This document shows, piece by piece, positions 8,838-18,157 of a stretch of DNA of 64,000 bases; position 1 is the first letter of the stretch; every line of letters starts with the position of its first letter. Origin of the DNA: JALYJG01 sp033763555 (lineage in GTDB: Bacteria; Pseudomonadota; Alphaproteobacteria; UBA9219); contig JANRKK010000036.1 of the NCBI GenBank assembly GCA_033763555.1, forward strand, positions 124,001 through 188,000. The letters are read 5' to 3'. The position numbers and the translations under genes were made by a program. The notes below the pieces were generated by a model, which was not told where the DNA came from, did no database searches, and saw only the letters and a list, made by a program, of their open reading frames with translations.

Positions 8838-9548
8838 ATGGGCAAGTGTGTGCTTATCGACGATCTTCGCAAGCATCTTGAAGGTGCCAAGGACCGACTC
8901 ACCCGGGAAAAAGCCGACATCCTCAATCTTCATCCGCTGGTCGATGATTTCTGCCGCGAGGAATATGCCTTCGATTATGTGCGCGCCGAGCGCATTGGTT
9001 TGAAAATCATCAATCGCCGTCTGGCGGAAATTGCATGGCTGCCGTTGCAGCTCGACCCGCGCACCGAAATTCTTTCCGAAAGCCGCCAGTCGATGAAGCG
9101 CTGGCTGACCTCGGCCTTTGCCGTGAAGCCCGCCTCCGAACAATTCGGCAATGATTTCATCCATGCGCTGACGCGCTGCGCGATGGAGCATGGCGGCGAG
9201 CATCCGAATTTTATGAAATTGGCAGGGCGCATCGCCAATCTGTTCCGCGATCTTTCCTGCCTGGTGGGCCTGATCTATTACTGCAGCTGGTTGAGCGAAA
9301 ATAAAATCGAGGGCGTGCAGTTGAGCAATATCGATAATCTCAGCCATACCGCCGAAGAAATCGCGACGCTGGTGCAGTCGCCAGAGATCTACCGTTATCT
9401 GCGCGCGCAGGAGCAGAATGACGAGAAAGTCGAAAAGGCAAAGAAAAGCGCAAGCGTAAAACCTGTGAAAAAATCGCGCCCGACCTTGCGCGTAATCGAG
9501 AACAAGAATTTCCTCGATCCCTTCCTGCCGGATCCGGTAACGGTTTAG
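8838..9548 (+). CDS. Conserved-looking hypothetical protein, helical
   Basis: A 236-residue soluble protein with no domain I recognise. It is predicted to be almost entirely helical, with the charged N-terminal stretch LRKHLEGAKDRLTREKADIL and a Lys-rich, low-complexity linker (residues ~200-220) before a short C-terminal tail. ATG 8838 is preceded by AGGAAG; a GTG at 8811 would add nine residues. A minus-strand frame over the same bases (8724-9347) looks like a shadow. It sits alone between divergent mnmG and convergent ptsN. Confidence 0.65.
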   Translation: MGKCVLIDDLRKHLEGAKDRLTREKADILNLHPLVDDFCREEYAFDYVRAERIGLKIINRRLAEIAWLPLQLDPRTEILSESRQSMKRWLTSAFAVKPASEQFGNDFIHALTRCAMEHGGEHPNFMKLAGRIANLFRDLSCLVGLIYYCSWLSENKIEGVQLSNIDNLSHTAEEIATLVQSPEIYRYLRAQEQNDEKVEKAKKSASVKPVKKSRPTLRVIENKNFLDPFLPDPVTV

Positions 9549-9563
9549 TTCAATGAAGTTTTG

Positions 9564-10040
9564 CTAGGCTGCCTGCGCGGTTGGCGTTTCCGTGAGGAGA
9601 CGGTAGATCGCCGCTTCGTCCTTGGCGCGGCGCAATTGCAGGCAGAGATTGGCATCACGCAAAAGGCGCGAAATTGTCGCGAGAGCATGCAGATGATCGG
9701 CTCCGGCCGTCTCCGGGGCCAGCAGCAGAAACACCAGATCTACAGGCTTATCATCAACCGCATCGAAGGCGATCGGTTGCGCAAGGCGTGCGAAAAATCC
9801 CTGCACCTGGCTGAGCGCCGCCAGCCGTCCATGCGGTATCGCCAGACCTGCGCCAATGCCCGTTGTGCCGAGCTTTTCACGCTCCCACAGCACATCAAAA
9901 ACCGCGTGGGAATCATGGCCGTTCAGGGCTCCGGCGCGCTGGGCGATGTCCTGCAGCACATCCTTTTTGGTGGCGGCATTCAGACTGGCAATAACGGCCT
10001 TGGGGGAAAGCAGATCACGGATCATGATTTTGCGCGCCAT
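9564..10040 (-). CDS. ptsN: PTS IIA-like nitrogen-regulatory protein PtsN
   Basis: EIIA-Ntr family protein of 158 residues, the phosphoryl acceptor at the end of the nitrogen PTS, which regulates potassium and nitrogen physiology rather than sugar import. The phospho-accepting histidine is H70 in GLAIPHGR, and the family stretch FARLAQPIAFDAVDDKPVDL follows. It lies 14 nt downstream of hpf on the same strand, the common proteobacterial hpf-ptsN order; rpoN, often upstream, is not here. Confidence 0.93.
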   Translation of the reverse strand: MARKIMIRDLLSPKAVIASLNAATKKDVLQDIAQRAGALNGHDSHAVFDVLWEREKLGTTGIGAGLAIPHGRLAALSQVQGFFARLAQPIAFDAVDDKPVDLVFLLLAPETAGADHLHALATISRLLRDANLCLQLRRAKDEAAIYRLLTETPTAQAA

Positions 10041-10054
10041 CGGTTAGAGGTCCG

Positions 10055-10630
10055 TTATTTCGCCGCCTGGGAAGGATCGACCCAGCCGATATGCCCGTCG
10101 GGACGGCGGTAAATCATATTCAGGCGGCCATGCTTGCGGTTGGTGAACATCAAGGCAGGCAGATCGCCGAGGTCAAGGCGCATGACCGCTTCGCTGACGG
10201 TCAGGGATTCAATCGGGGTCGTCATTTCTGCGACGACGACGGGGTTATCGCCTGCGGTTTCTTCGGGGCTTTCATCCTCGCCATGCAGGACGAAGCTGTT
10301 CGCCATCAGCGCTTCGTCGCGGCGGTCGGTATCCTGATGATGACTCTTAATGCGGGTTTTGTAGCGCCGCAGGCGGTTGGCCATGCGGGAAGCGGCCATG
10401 TCGAAAGCGGGATAGGGTTCGTTGGCGCTGGCGTTGCTTTGCAGCAAAATGCCGCGCCCGGCATGAACGGCGATGTCGGCACGGAACATATGCGCCTCGC
10501 GCGAAAAGGTGACATGGGCGTCGAGCGGGCTGTTGAAATACTTGCCCGTAATGTCCTTCAGCTGGGACTCAACATGGCTGCGCAAGGCATCGCCGACGTT
10601 AATCTGCTTGCCTTTAACGGAAAGTTGCAT
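10055..10630 (-). CDS. hpf: Ribosome hibernation promoting factor, long form
   Basis: A 191-residue long HPF that dimerises 70S ribosomes into inactive 100S particles in stationary phase. The N-terminal S30AE domain (MQLSVKGKQINVGDALRSHV) is followed by a linker and the C-terminal dimerisation domain (VSEAVMRLDLGDLPALMFTN, then GRLNMIYRRPDGHIGW). ATG 10630 gives the normal N-terminus; an in-frame extension to 10729 is not family-like. It is upstream of and presumably co-transcribed with ptsN. Confidence 0.95.
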   Translation of the reverse strand: MQLSVKGKQINVGDALRSHVESQLKDITGKYFNSPLDAHVTFSREAHMFRADIAVHAGRGILLQSNASANEPYPAFDMAASRMANRLRRYKTRIKSHHQDTDRRDEALMANSFVLHGEDESPEETAGDNPVVVAEMTTPIESLTVSEAVMRLDLGDLPALMFTNRKHGRLNMIYRRPDGHIGWVDPSQAAK

Positions 10631-10831
10631 TGCGGTCTCGTACTCTGGATTCAGTTTCAGGATGGCTGATGTTGGTAAGCCACAATATTTCGTTTCAGCT
10701 TTTGCCAGACCCGGAAGGCCCGGGAACAAACATAAACTTTAGCGCATAAGAGGGCCGGAAGATAGGGATTCCGCAGTTGTACTGTCAAGAATCCGGGTTT
10801 TTTCCTTTGTTTTCAAAGGGCCTGTGGATTT

Positions 10832-12394
10832 TTATGTTCCAACCTTGCCGCTTCTGCGTTTCAGCATATGCCGAATGTCCTGCAAAGCCATGGCTCCGCT
10901 GAAGTGCAGCATAAGGGCGTAACTCAGCCCCGCACCGCCGATAATAAAGGCCAGCCCTGTCAGATGTTCCACAAGTGATCCCGCCTCAAACCATGGAGCA
11001 GTCATTTCGACAAGGCGGAAGGTCAGGAACCCCATTCCCAAAGCGCACAGCAGCAGGCGCGGCATCCGGCCGAGCAGTTTTTTATCGCCCAGCTTTCCGC
11101 GGCGGCGCAGTTGTGTGAACAGCAGAATGGCATTCACCCAGACCGCGATACTGTTCGCCAGCGCGATGCCGATATGCTGCAGCGGCCCGAGCAGAATCAG
11201 CGACGCGACCACATTCACCGCCATAGCGATGAAGGCGATTTTGACCGGGGTTGCCGTATCATGCCGCGCGAAAAACCCGGCGCTGAAAACTTTCACCAGA
11301 AGAAAAGCGGGAATGCCGAGCGCATAGGCCACCAGCGCCTGCGATGTCACGACGGTGTCGGCATGCGTGAAGCGTCCATGCTCGAACAGGGTCTGGATGA
11401 TCGGTTGAGCCGCCAGCGTCAGGCCGATGGTCGATGGCAGGCCGAGCAGCAGGCAGAACTCAATCGCGCGGCTCATATAATGGCGCGTATTGTCCTCACG
11501 TCCGGCTTCGACCTGGCGGGACAAAAGCGGCAGCAGCGTCGTGGCTACGGCAATGCCGACAATGCCCAGCGGCAACTGGTTCAAACGGTCGGCGTAAAAC
11601 AGCCATGACACCGCGCCTGTCGGCAGGGTCGAGGCAAGAATAGTGGAGATGAAAAGATTCACCTGCGCCGCGCCCGCGCCCAGTGCGCCCGGACCGATGC
11701 GCCGGAACAGGCGGCGGCTGGCTTCCGTCAATTTCGGGCGCGTCAGCGGAATGGAAGCTTTGGCGCGCCAGCAGCTGATGACCAGCCACAACATCTGCAC
11801 CACACCTGCGATCAACATCGACCAGGCCAGCGTATAGCCCATATGGAAATGATAAAACTTGGCCACGAAAATTCCGATAATCAAAATAATATTGAAGGCA
11901 ATCGGCGCAGCGGCTGCAGGGCCGAAAATGCCGCGCGCATTCAATACGCCGCCCTGCAAGGCAGTGATGGAAATCAGCGCAAGGTAAGGAAAGGTGATCA
12001 GGCTGAAATCGACGGCGAGTTGGTATTTGACAGGCTCATCCTCGAAACCCGGCGCCAGAAGTTTCATGACAAAGGGCATGAACAGCATGACAAGGATGGA
12101 AAAAGGCACCAGCACGGATAGCAGCAGCGCCAGAGCATGTCCGGCAAAACGCTGCGCCGCTTTGCCGCCATGCCGTTCCTGCTCCGTCGTGTAAAGCGGC
12201 ACGAAAGCGGCCGAGAAAGCCCCTTCGGCGAACAGGCTGCGGAACAAATTCGGCAGGCGCTGCGCGACAAAGAAGGCGTCAGCCACAGGTCCCGCGCCGA
12301 GATAGATGGCCGTCAGCGTATCGCGGACAAAGCCGCCGATACGGCTGAGAATAGTCAGGCCGCTGACAGTAAAAAGGGAACGCGCAAAACTCAT
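10832..12394 (-). CDS. murJ: Lipid II flippase MurJ (MviN)
   Basis: A 520-residue polytopic membrane protein of the MOP superfamily that flips lipid II across the inner membrane for peptidoglycan synthesis. The N-terminus MSFARSLFTVSGLTILSRIG, then GFVRDTLTAIYLG, and the segment FFVAQRLPNLFRSLFAEGAF are MurJ signatures, with 14 hydrophobic segments visible. ATG 12394 is chosen; the reading frame is open much further upstream (to 12700), but that part overlaps the prepilin peptidase and has no signature. It starts 7 nt after the stop of the prepilin peptidase gene. Confidence 0.95.
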   Translation of the reverse strand: MSFARSLFTVSGLTILSRIGGFVRDTLTAIYLGAGPVADAFFVAQRLPNLFRSLFAEGAFSAAFVPLYTTEQERHGGKAAQRFAGHALALLLSVLVPFSILVMLFMPFVMKLLAPGFEDEPVKYQLAVDFSLITFPYLALISITALQGGVLNARGIFGPAAAAPIAFNIILIIGIFVAKFYHFHMGYTLAWSMLIAGVVQMLWLVISCWRAKASIPLTRPKLTEASRRLFRRIGPGALGAGAAQVNLFISTILASTLPTGAVSWLFYADRLNQLPLGIVGIAVATTLLPLLSRQVEAGREDNTRHYMSRAIEFCLLLGLPSTIGLTLAAQPIIQTLFEHGRFTHADTVVTSQALVAYALGIPAFLLVKVFSAGFFARHDTATPVKIAFIAMAVNVVASLILLGPLQHIGIALANSIAVWVNAILLFTQLRRRGKLGDKKLLGRMPRLLLCALGMGFLTFRLVEMTAPWFEAGSLVEHLTGLAFIIGGAGLSYALMLHFSGAMALQDIRHMLKRRSGKVGT

Positions 12395-12401
12395 GCCTTC
12401 A

Positions 12402-13157
12402 CTATGGCAGCTGCGTCGCCTGGTACAAAACCAAAATGGCAAGCGCCAGACAAAGCGAGGGAGCGAAAGGCGATTCCTTGCCGCCACCCATACGCTGCCA
12501 GACAAGGCCGCCGATGGCCCCCATCGTGCCCGCCAGCGCCAGAAACCATGGCGCGAGTGAAGGTTGGAGCCATAGGCCAGCGGCAGCAAAGAATTTGACG
12601 TCGCCCAAACCCAGCATTTCCTGCCCGCGCCAGCGGCTATAGACGATGGCGCAGAACAGACCAAGAAGCAGCATGCCACCCGCGACCATGAGCCCGGCAT
12701 AAAGATCGCCGCCGCCCAGCATCAGCCACACAAGGCCAAGCGCGGCGACCAGCGCCGTCAGTCCGTCCGGCATGATGCCGAAATGCAGATCGATCAGCGC
12801 GATGGCGGTGACAAGCCCGAGCATAACGCAAAGCACCAGCGCCAATGCCGACCATCCCGCCAGAGACATACCGAGCGCACCGAGAAGAAAGCCGACGCCT
12901 TCCGCTGCGGGCTGCGGCCACCAGCCTTTGCGCTTGCCGCAGGGGCAGGGCAGCGCGAAACGCTCAGGTCGCCTCAACCAGCCGAAAAGCGGTACAAGGC
13001 TTTGCCAGCGGAAAGGCGACAGGCAATAGACGCAATGTGGCCAGCGGCTTTCGCCCGGCATGCGATCCGCGGAGCGCCAGCCGAATTGCAGCGCCAGCGA
13101 GGCACTGACAAGGCCGATCAGGCCGCCGATGAGAAAATGAAGGAGGGTTTCAAACAC
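12402..13157 (-). CDS. Prepilin peptidase, type IV leader peptidase family (A24)
   Basis: A 251-residue membrane protein that cleaves (and, in bifunctional members, N-methylates) type IV prepilin-like leaders. It carries two aspartate sites: ALIDLHFGIMPD and GLGDVKFF. An N-terminal cytoplasmic region has CVYC and a CPCG cluster, like the zinc-binding loop of PilD/GspO. No pilin or secretion genes are visible in the window, so its substrates are elsewhere. It is separated from the upstream gene by a strong hairpin terminator and is directly followed by murJ. Confidence 0.85.
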   Translation of the reverse strand: MFETLLHFLIGGLIGLVSASLALQFGWRSADRMPGESRWPHCVYCLSPFRWQSLVPLFGWLRRPERFALPCPCGKRKGWWPQPAAEGVGFLLGALGMSLAGWSALALVLCVMLGLVTAIALIDLHFGIMPDGLTALVAALGLVWLMLGGGDLYAGLMVAGGMLLLGLFCAIVYSRWRGQEMLGLGDVKFFAAAGLWLQPSLAPWFLALAGTMGAIGGLVWQRMGGGKESPFAPSLCLALAILVLYQATQLP

Positions 13158-13165
13158 AGAAAAAG

Positions 13166-13203
13166 CTTCGGCTCGAATGAGGGAGAAAGCATTCGAGCCG
13201 AAG
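13166..13203 (-). terminator. Intrinsic terminator, 14-bp perfect stem
   Basis: CTTCGGCTCGAATG (13166-13179) pairs perfectly with 13190-13203 across a 10-nt loop. Read on the minus strand, the stem is followed by CTTTTTCTG, the layout of a Rho-independent terminator. It ends the transcript of the small minus-strand genes 13228-13918 before the prepilin peptidase gene. Confidence 0.85.
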
Positions 13204-13227
13204 TCGCCTTAAAGTGCAATAAGGTCG

Positions 13228-13485
13228 TTAGCTGTCGAGAGTTGGCCTATATGTGCTACGAGGGCCGTTGAAGGGTCTTGTCGGGCCAACATCGACTGCA
13301 GGTTTTTGCGCTCCCGCTAACAGAATGTCCTGTGATGCATGCTTGCCAGGCAAGCTCGGCAGGCTGCCAATGATACCGCTGGCAATCTCCAAAAAGGCGC
13401 CAAGTCCTTGGTCAAGAACAGCAGCGTGCCTATGGGAATGACCTGCATAAGCAGCGATTTGCGCTATGGTGGGTTCATTATTCAT
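13228..13485 (-). CDS. Small hypothetical protein
   Basis: An 85-residue protein starting MNNEPTIAQIAAYAGHSH, with no recognised domain. Its ATG at 13485 overlaps the end of the upstream gene by 8 nt (the sequence ATGAATAA holds both start and stop), so translation is probably coupled. The frame is open further upstream, but that part is antisense-like. A strong terminator follows 24 nt after the stop. The coupling and terminator are the main reasons to believe it is real. Confidence 0.5.
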   Translation of the reverse strand: MNNEPTIAQIAAYAGHSHRHAAVLDQGLGAFLEIASGIIGSLPSLPGKHASQDILLAGAQKPAVDVGPTRPFNGPRSTYRPTLDS

Positions 13486-13918
13486 TGTCGCTCTCCAGTG
13501 TTTTGATAATGGCTTCCGCGCGTTTGACATGAAGCGGTTTGTCATCGCCGAGATACAAATCCATATCGCGCACTTCGGCGAAATAGGCGTCATACACGGC
13601 TCGCAGCTCGCGCAATTTCGGTTCGGCGTCGGCGCGAACCTCGGCTGAGCAATTGACAAGTTCCTTTTCCATTTTCTCCAGCTGTGCATAGAGATGGATT
13701 TTCATCTCGGCATGCACATTCAATTCCGTTTGCAGATCGCCGAAATCCTGCATGATGCTTTCGATGGTCGATTTGATGACGGGCCAGTGATCGCCCTCTT
13801 CGCCCATTTCATGTCCGGCGACGAGAAGCGCATTGCGCACCAGATGCACCATTTGCGCTTCGGTCATGCGGCGTGCGGCCATGGCACTCATTCCTTCGTC
13901 CGATCTGCGCAGGGACAT
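13478..13918 (-). CDS. Hypothetical protein, coiled-coil rich
   Basis: A 146-residue soluble protein that looks almost wholly helical, with a heptad-like central stretch (EMKIHLYAQLEKMEKELVN). ATG 13918 is preferred because GAGG lies seven bases upstream; an ATG at 13930 and a TTG at 13966 are also in frame. I do not recognise the family. It is the first gene of a two-gene unit ending at the hairpin terminator. Confidence 0.55.
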   Translation of the reverse strand: MSLRRSDEGMSAMAARRMTEAQMVHLVRNALLVAGHEMGEEGDHWPVIKSTIESIMQDFGDLQTELNVHAEMKIHLYAQLEKMEKELVNCSAEVRADAEPKLRELRAVYDAYFAEVRDMDLYLGDDKPLHVKRAEAIIKTLESDNE

Positions 13919-14139
13919 TAACAACCTCATTATCGTATCACGGGTTTTTGAAAGTAATTCGGCCAAAATCTTGCGGTCGACAATTTTTCGATACCACCAA
14001 CATGCTTAAAAAAGCTTTAAAACACTGGGGTTTTTTGCGTTTTTTACAAGCCGCAGGAAGGGGTTGCGAGAGGCCGTCTGCAAGTTGCTGTTTTTCCTGC
14101 ATGGTGAAGAAAGTATGAATCCCGCCGCGCGCGGAAATT

Positions 14140-14892
14140 TTATAGGGAAGCCGCCCGGTGCGCGAGCGCGATGCTGGCGGCGACCACGGCGTTCAGGCTT
14201 TCGACGCCCTGCGTCGGGATGCGGATGCGCTGCGTGAAATTTTTTCCGCCCAATCCCGCGCCTTCCTCGCCAACTACCAGCATTCCATTTTCGGGCCATG
14301 TAAAATGATCGATCGGCGTTCCATCTTTATCGAGTGCGATGCAACTATCGGGAAATTCCGCCAGTGCCGGGCCGCGCGCCAGCGGCACACGCAACACACT
14401 GCCTGCCGAGGCTTTGACGGCTTTCGGCAAAAAGGGATGCGCGGCTTCCTGTGTCAGGAGGATGCGCGGCACGGCAAAAGCCTCGCAGCTGCGGATCAAC
14501 GCGCCGAGATTGCCCGGATCGCCAATCGGCATCACGGCTTCCAGCCCGCGCGGTTCGTAGGATGCCAGCTGCTCGCGCGTCAGGCTGGTGATGGGCGGCT
14601 GTTCCAGCACCAGAATATTGAAATGCGTACCCAACACATCAATCTGCGCAAAAAGCTCGGACGACAGTTCAAGATAATCGGCGTCGGCATGCTGGAGCGA
14701 CCCACGCGGCAAGGGTGTCATGCGCGCCGTTCCCAGTTCGAGAAGAATTTTGAGATGAGGGTTCGCCAGAAATTCCCGCACCAGCTTCTCGCCGCTGAGC
14801 AGGAATGCACCCTCCTGCTTCAGCCCCTTGGCCGAGGTGAGGCTGAGGCATTTCTTAAAAGTAGTGTTCTGGGGACTTTCGATTTTGGGCAT
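14140..14892 (-). CDS. SpoU/TrmH-family RNA 2'-O-methyltransferase
   Basis: A 250-residue RNA ribose methyltransferase of the SPOUT class, likely acting on rRNA or tRNA. A short N-terminal substrate-binding domain (LLSGEKLVREFL) precedes the knotted SAM domain: motif 1 around IGDPGNLGALIRSCEAF, motif 2 VVGEEGAGLG, and motif 3 GVESLNAVVAASIALAHR. ATG 14892 is chosen as it begins where RlmB/TsnR-like proteins begin; the frame is open to 14985. Exact target (23S, 16S or tRNA) cannot be told from sequence. Confidence 0.85.
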   Translation of the reverse strand: MPKIESPQNTTFKKCLSLTSAKGLKQEGAFLLSGEKLVREFLANPHLKILLELGTARMTPLPRGSLQHADADYLELSSELFAQIDVLGTHFNILVLEQPPITSLTREQLASYEPRGLEAVMPIGDPGNLGALIRSCEAFAVPRILLTQEAAHPFLPKAVKASAGSVLRVPLARGPALAEFPDSCIALDKDGTPIDHFTWPENGMLVVGEEGAGLGGKNFTQRIRIPTQGVESLNAVVAASIALAHRAASL

Positions 14893-14953
14893 TTGCCGAT
14901 AATCAATTCTTGATGAAGGCTTGTCAAATGACGATATACCGCACACTTCTCCC

Positions 14954-15712
14954 TTAAATTTCCACGCGCAGCACCAGCGCGGCATGGTCGGAAAAAACCT
15001 GCGGTACGACTTTTAACGCCGCCTGCGCGGCGATGCCGGGCGAGCAGATGCATAAATCCAGAACCAGATGGCGGTTGTGAAAACGGAAGGTCGGGCTGTC
15101 TTTTTTATTCATAAGAATAAAATGCCCACCATCAAGCAGCGGCTCTACTTCCGACAGACCCCGCAGCACGTTAAAATCGCCGAGAAAAATAACCTCGCCC
15201 GGCGCCTCGCGCATCAGTTTCTGCACCTCGATCATTTGCAGCGCCCGCACGGCGCGGTTGAGCGAGAAATGCGCGAAGAACAGCGTGACATCATTGCCGA
15301 GATTGATGCGGTAGATCAGGCGCTTGGTTCCCTGATTGAAATAGATTTTGTCATAAGGAAATTCCCGCTTGGAAATGAAGGCATTGCTTTTGCCCGCGGT
15401 GATGAAGAAGGAACGCAGGCGGCTGCCCGGCGCATATTTATTCTCGATGTCGAAGAAACTGTATTTTTCGTTCAGGAGGGCGCTGAGCTGATTGAAACGC
15501 GCCGAACTGAAAGAGCCCTGATCGATTTCCACGAAGCAGCAGATATCCGGGTCTTCTGCCTCAACCAGATGGCCCAGCTGTCGCAGTGTTTCTTTTTGAA
15601 TGTCGGGCGGGCAGTAAATATGTCTGTGGGCGTAGCGGATATGTTCGGCCAGCGTGCCGCCGATGCCGCGGGCGTAACCCAGATTGCTCAGCAAAATTGT
15701 ATAGACCGCCAT
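14954..15712 (-). CDS. Endonuclease/exonuclease/phosphatase (EEP) family protein
   Basis: A 252-residue metal-dependent hydrolase of the EEP superfamily (DNase I, AP endonuclease and phospholipase relatives). Motifs in order: the N-terminal SNLGY, the metal-binding acidic residue in CCFVEIDQGSF, GDFNVL, and the C-terminal SDHAALVL. There is no signal peptide. It lies 6 nt after the PLD-family gene and is almost certainly co-expressed with it; such EEP-PLD pairs suggest lipid or phosphodiester metabolism rather than DNA repair, but that is inference. Confidence 0.82.
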   Translation of the reverse strand: MAVYTILLSNLGYARGIGGTLAEHIRYAHRHIYCPPDIQKETLRQLGHLVEAEDPDICCFVEIDQGSFSSARFNQLSALLNEKYSFFDIENKYAPGSRLRSFFITAGKSNAFISKREFPYDKIYFNQGTKRLIYRINLGNDVTLFFAHFSLNRAVRALQMIEVQKLMREAPGEVIFLGDFNVLRGLSEVEPLLDGGHFILMNKKDSPTFRFHNRHLVLDLCICSPGIAAQAALKVVPQVFSDHAALVLRVEI

Positions 15713-15718
15713 CGCCCG

Positions 15719-16834
15719 TCACCAGAATGATTTCAGCGCCCTTCCCATGTAGCCGCCGAGTCTTTTCCATAAAGGCAGTTCCGCCAAAGCGGCCTGCGTC
15801 AATTCCTTGCTGCTCTGTAAATCTGTTACAAAATCTTTTTTCAATGCGGCGATAATGTCGCGGCGCGTGATGACCAGATTGGATTCCCGGTTCCGGAAAA
15901 AGCTGAGAATATCCATATTGGTGCTGCCGATGGTTGCCCAGGCATCGTCGACGATAACAATTTTATTGTGCAGCACCGTCGGCTGGTAATGGAAAATCCG
16001 CACGCCCGCGCGCAACAAGGGCGCGGCATAAGACAGGCATGTCCAGTCCGCCAACAGGACATCCGAAAATTGCGGCACCAGCAAGGTCACCTGAACGCCC
16101 CGGCGGCTCGCGGCCTTCAGGCTGCGGAGAAAGCGGCGGTTCGGCGCGAAAAATCCTGTGCTGATGGAAATGTAATCTTTCGCGCCGCGCAGCGCCATCA
16201 TCAGTTCATTATAAAGAAGATGCCGTTCCTGCCGCGGATGATTTTGCAGATAGCGGATATCCTCGCCCTGCCGGGGGAAGGGTGGAATTTTCGCGGGCCT
16301 GCGGCGGCGGATGGCTTTTTCCATGCTGTCGAACGTCGCGCGCACCTGTTCCGCCACGGGCCCGGTGACGCGGATTTGCGTATCGCGCCAATCCGCCATG
16401 CGTTCCGCGATGCAGACGCCGCCGACATAGGTGATGGAAGAATCGATCAGCAGGGTTTTCACATGCGTGCGCGGGAACCAGCTCCACGGCATCAGCAGAT
16501 TCCAAATCGTGACGGGATGATAAAAGTGAAACAGTCCGCCGCGACGGCGTAGTTCCTGCACAAGGGGCGAGTTGCGGAATGAAAAACTGCCGAATTTGTC
16601 GCAAATGATGAAAACCCGCAGGCCCTGCGCGGCTTTTTCGATAAAGAGTTTCATGAATTTCTGGCCGATTTCATCATTCTCGAGAATATATTGCTCGAGC
16701 TCGATGGAACGCTTCGCGGCGGCGCAATCGGCATACATGGCTTCCCATGCTGCGGCGGGGGAAAGATAAAACCGCCAATCCTGCATGGAAGCCAGCGCAC
16801 TCTGTTCAACGGGATTGTCCACAGGGTTTCCCAT
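15719..16834 (-). CDS. Phospholipase D / cardiolipin synthase-like protein
   Basis: A 371-residue PLD-superfamily enzyme with two HKD motifs: HVKTLLIDSS around residue 125 and HNKIVIVDDAWATIGSTN around residue 290. Two HKD halves in one chain is the layout of cardiolipin synthase, but the usual two N-terminal membrane helices are missing, which fits ClsB-type proteins. ATG 16834 is chosen; a GTG three codons upstream is also possible. It is followed 6 nt later by the EEP-family gene. Confidence 0.87.
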   Translation of the reverse strand: MGNPVDNPVEQSALASMQDWRFYLSPAAAWEAMYADCAAAKRSIELEQYILENDEIGQKFMKLFIEKAAQGLRVFIICDKFGSFSFRNSPLVQELRRRGGLFHFYHPVTIWNLLMPWSWFPRTHVKTLLIDSSITYVGGVCIAERMADWRDTQIRVTGPVAEQVRATFDSMEKAIRRRRPAKIPPFPRQGEDIRYLQNHPRQERHLLYNELMMALRGAKDYISISTGFFAPNRRFLRSLKAASRRGVQVTLLVPQFSDVLLADWTCLSYAAPLLRAGVRIFHYQPTVLHNKIVIVDDAWATIGSTNMDILSFFRNRESNLVITRRDIIAALKKDFVTDLQSSKELTQAALAELPLWKRLGGYMGRALKSFW

Positions 16835-16867
16835 TTTCGTCACTGGAATATAGAGGGTGCGACGGAT

Positions 16868-18100
16868 TTATGGTTTCTTTGCGGCGACATGTTCAAGCTG
16901 CCCGACGCCCAGCAGCTGCGCCGGAAGGCGGCGCAGGAAAGGATAGCGGTTGAGCAGTTTGAGAGCCAAGGGCGGTTTCGGCGTTGTTTTTCGGCGCAGG
17001 GCGGGGGTGATGATCTGTTCCTGCATCTGAATCTGAATCCATTGAACGAATTTGGTCGGCCTTTCGCGGCGGCGTTGAATTTTTTCAAGATCGCACAAAG
17101 CAGGCGCGCCTTTTTTCAAAACGGGCCCTAAAATATTGGCCGCCGCCGCGGCATCCTGAATGGCGAGATTGATGCCAACACCGCCGACGGGTGACATGGC
17201 GTGGGCGGAATCGCCGATGCAGACAAAACCGGGTCGCGCCCATTTTTTCAGGCGGTTGATGCTGACCGACAGCAATTTCACCTGATCGAAATCGGTAATC
17301 GTCCCGGCGCGGTCGCGTGCGAAACTCGCGACCTGTCGCAATTTTTCCCGGAATTTTTCGATGCCTTCGGATTTGATAGCGTCAAAACTGCCTTTGGGGA
17401 TGAGCAGCGCGCATTGCCAGTAATCGCCACGATAGATCATGACAAAAAAATACCCGGCCTGAACGCGCCCGACGATATCAGTCGGATCGCCTGGCGCCAC
17501 AGGCAGGCGCAGCCACAACACATCAAACGGCGCGCCGATATCCTTTAGCGGCAGGCCGGATTTGGCGCGAAGGGCGGAGTGGCGGCCATCCGCCGCAATC
17601 GTCAGTCCAGCGTGAATGGTGAGCGCGCCCTGCGGTCCGTGCGCCGTGACGCCCGCGATCTGCCCGTTCTCCATCAGGAAATCCGTGGCCTTTGTTTCCA
17701 TCAGAAGCTTGAAATTCGGAAAGGCTTTCGCTTCGCGGCTGAGGAAATCGAGAAAATCCCATTGCGGAATCTGCACCATGAATTTGCAACGGGTCGAGAT
17801 GCGGTCAAAATCGCCGATTGTGAATTTTTCATCGCCGATCTCGATACTCAGATGATGCACCTTGATATGCGGCAGCTTGAGGAACCTCTCAAGCAAGCCA
17901 AGTTCGTACAGCAGTTCCAAGGTCGAGGGGTGGATGGTGTCGCCACGAAAATCGCGCAGAAAATCCTTATGCTTTTCAAGCACCACCACATCAATGCCCG
18001 CGCGCGCCAAAAGAAATCCGCACACCATGCCCGCCGGGCCGCCGCCGGAAATGACGCAGCCTGTGCGGATTGTTTGGGTAGGGGAATCCTGATCCTGCAT
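16868..18100 (-). CDS. FAD-dependent aromatic-ring-type monooxygenase
   Basis: A 410-residue flavoprotein of the p-hydroxybenzoate hydroxylase/UbiH class. It has the FAD motif VISGGGPAGMVCGFLLARAG, the DG motif AADGRHSALR, and the second FAD motif GDSAHAMSPVGGVGINLAIQ. Relatives hydroxylate ubiquinone precursors or aromatic acids with NAD(P)H and oxygen. The neighbouring lipid-type genes do not define the substrate. Confidence 0.88.
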   Translation of the reverse strand: MQDQDSPTQTIRTGCVISGGGPAGMVCGFLLARAGIDVVVLEKHKDFLRDFRGDTIHPSTLELLYELGLLERFLKLPHIKVHHLSIEIGDEKFTIGDFDRISTRCKFMVQIPQWDFLDFLSREAKAFPNFKLLMETKATDFLMENGQIAGVTAHGPQGALTIHAGLTIAADGRHSALRAKSGLPLKDIGAPFDVLWLRLPVAPGDPTDIVGRVQAGYFFVMIYRGDYWQCALLIPKGSFDAIKSEGIEKFREKLRQVASFARDRAGTITDFDQVKLLSVSINRLKKWARPGFVCIGDSAHAMSPVGGVGINLAIQDAAAAANILGPVLKKGAPALCDLEKIQRRRERPTKFVQWIQIQMQEQIITPALRRKTTPKPPLALKLLNRYPFLRRLPAQLLGVGQLEHVAAKKP

Positions 18101-18157
18101 GGGTGAAACATTCTACGCAAAACGGGCGATGGGTGAAATCCCCTTTTGCCGTGTGGC

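Noticed and set aside
8724..9347. 207-residue minus-strand open frame
   Set aside because: Antisense to the plus-strand 8838-9548 gene, which has an ATG and better composition.
12394..12700. Open frame extending upstream of murJ
   Set aside because: Overlaps the prepilin peptidase with no MurJ-like content; ATG 12394 is the family start.
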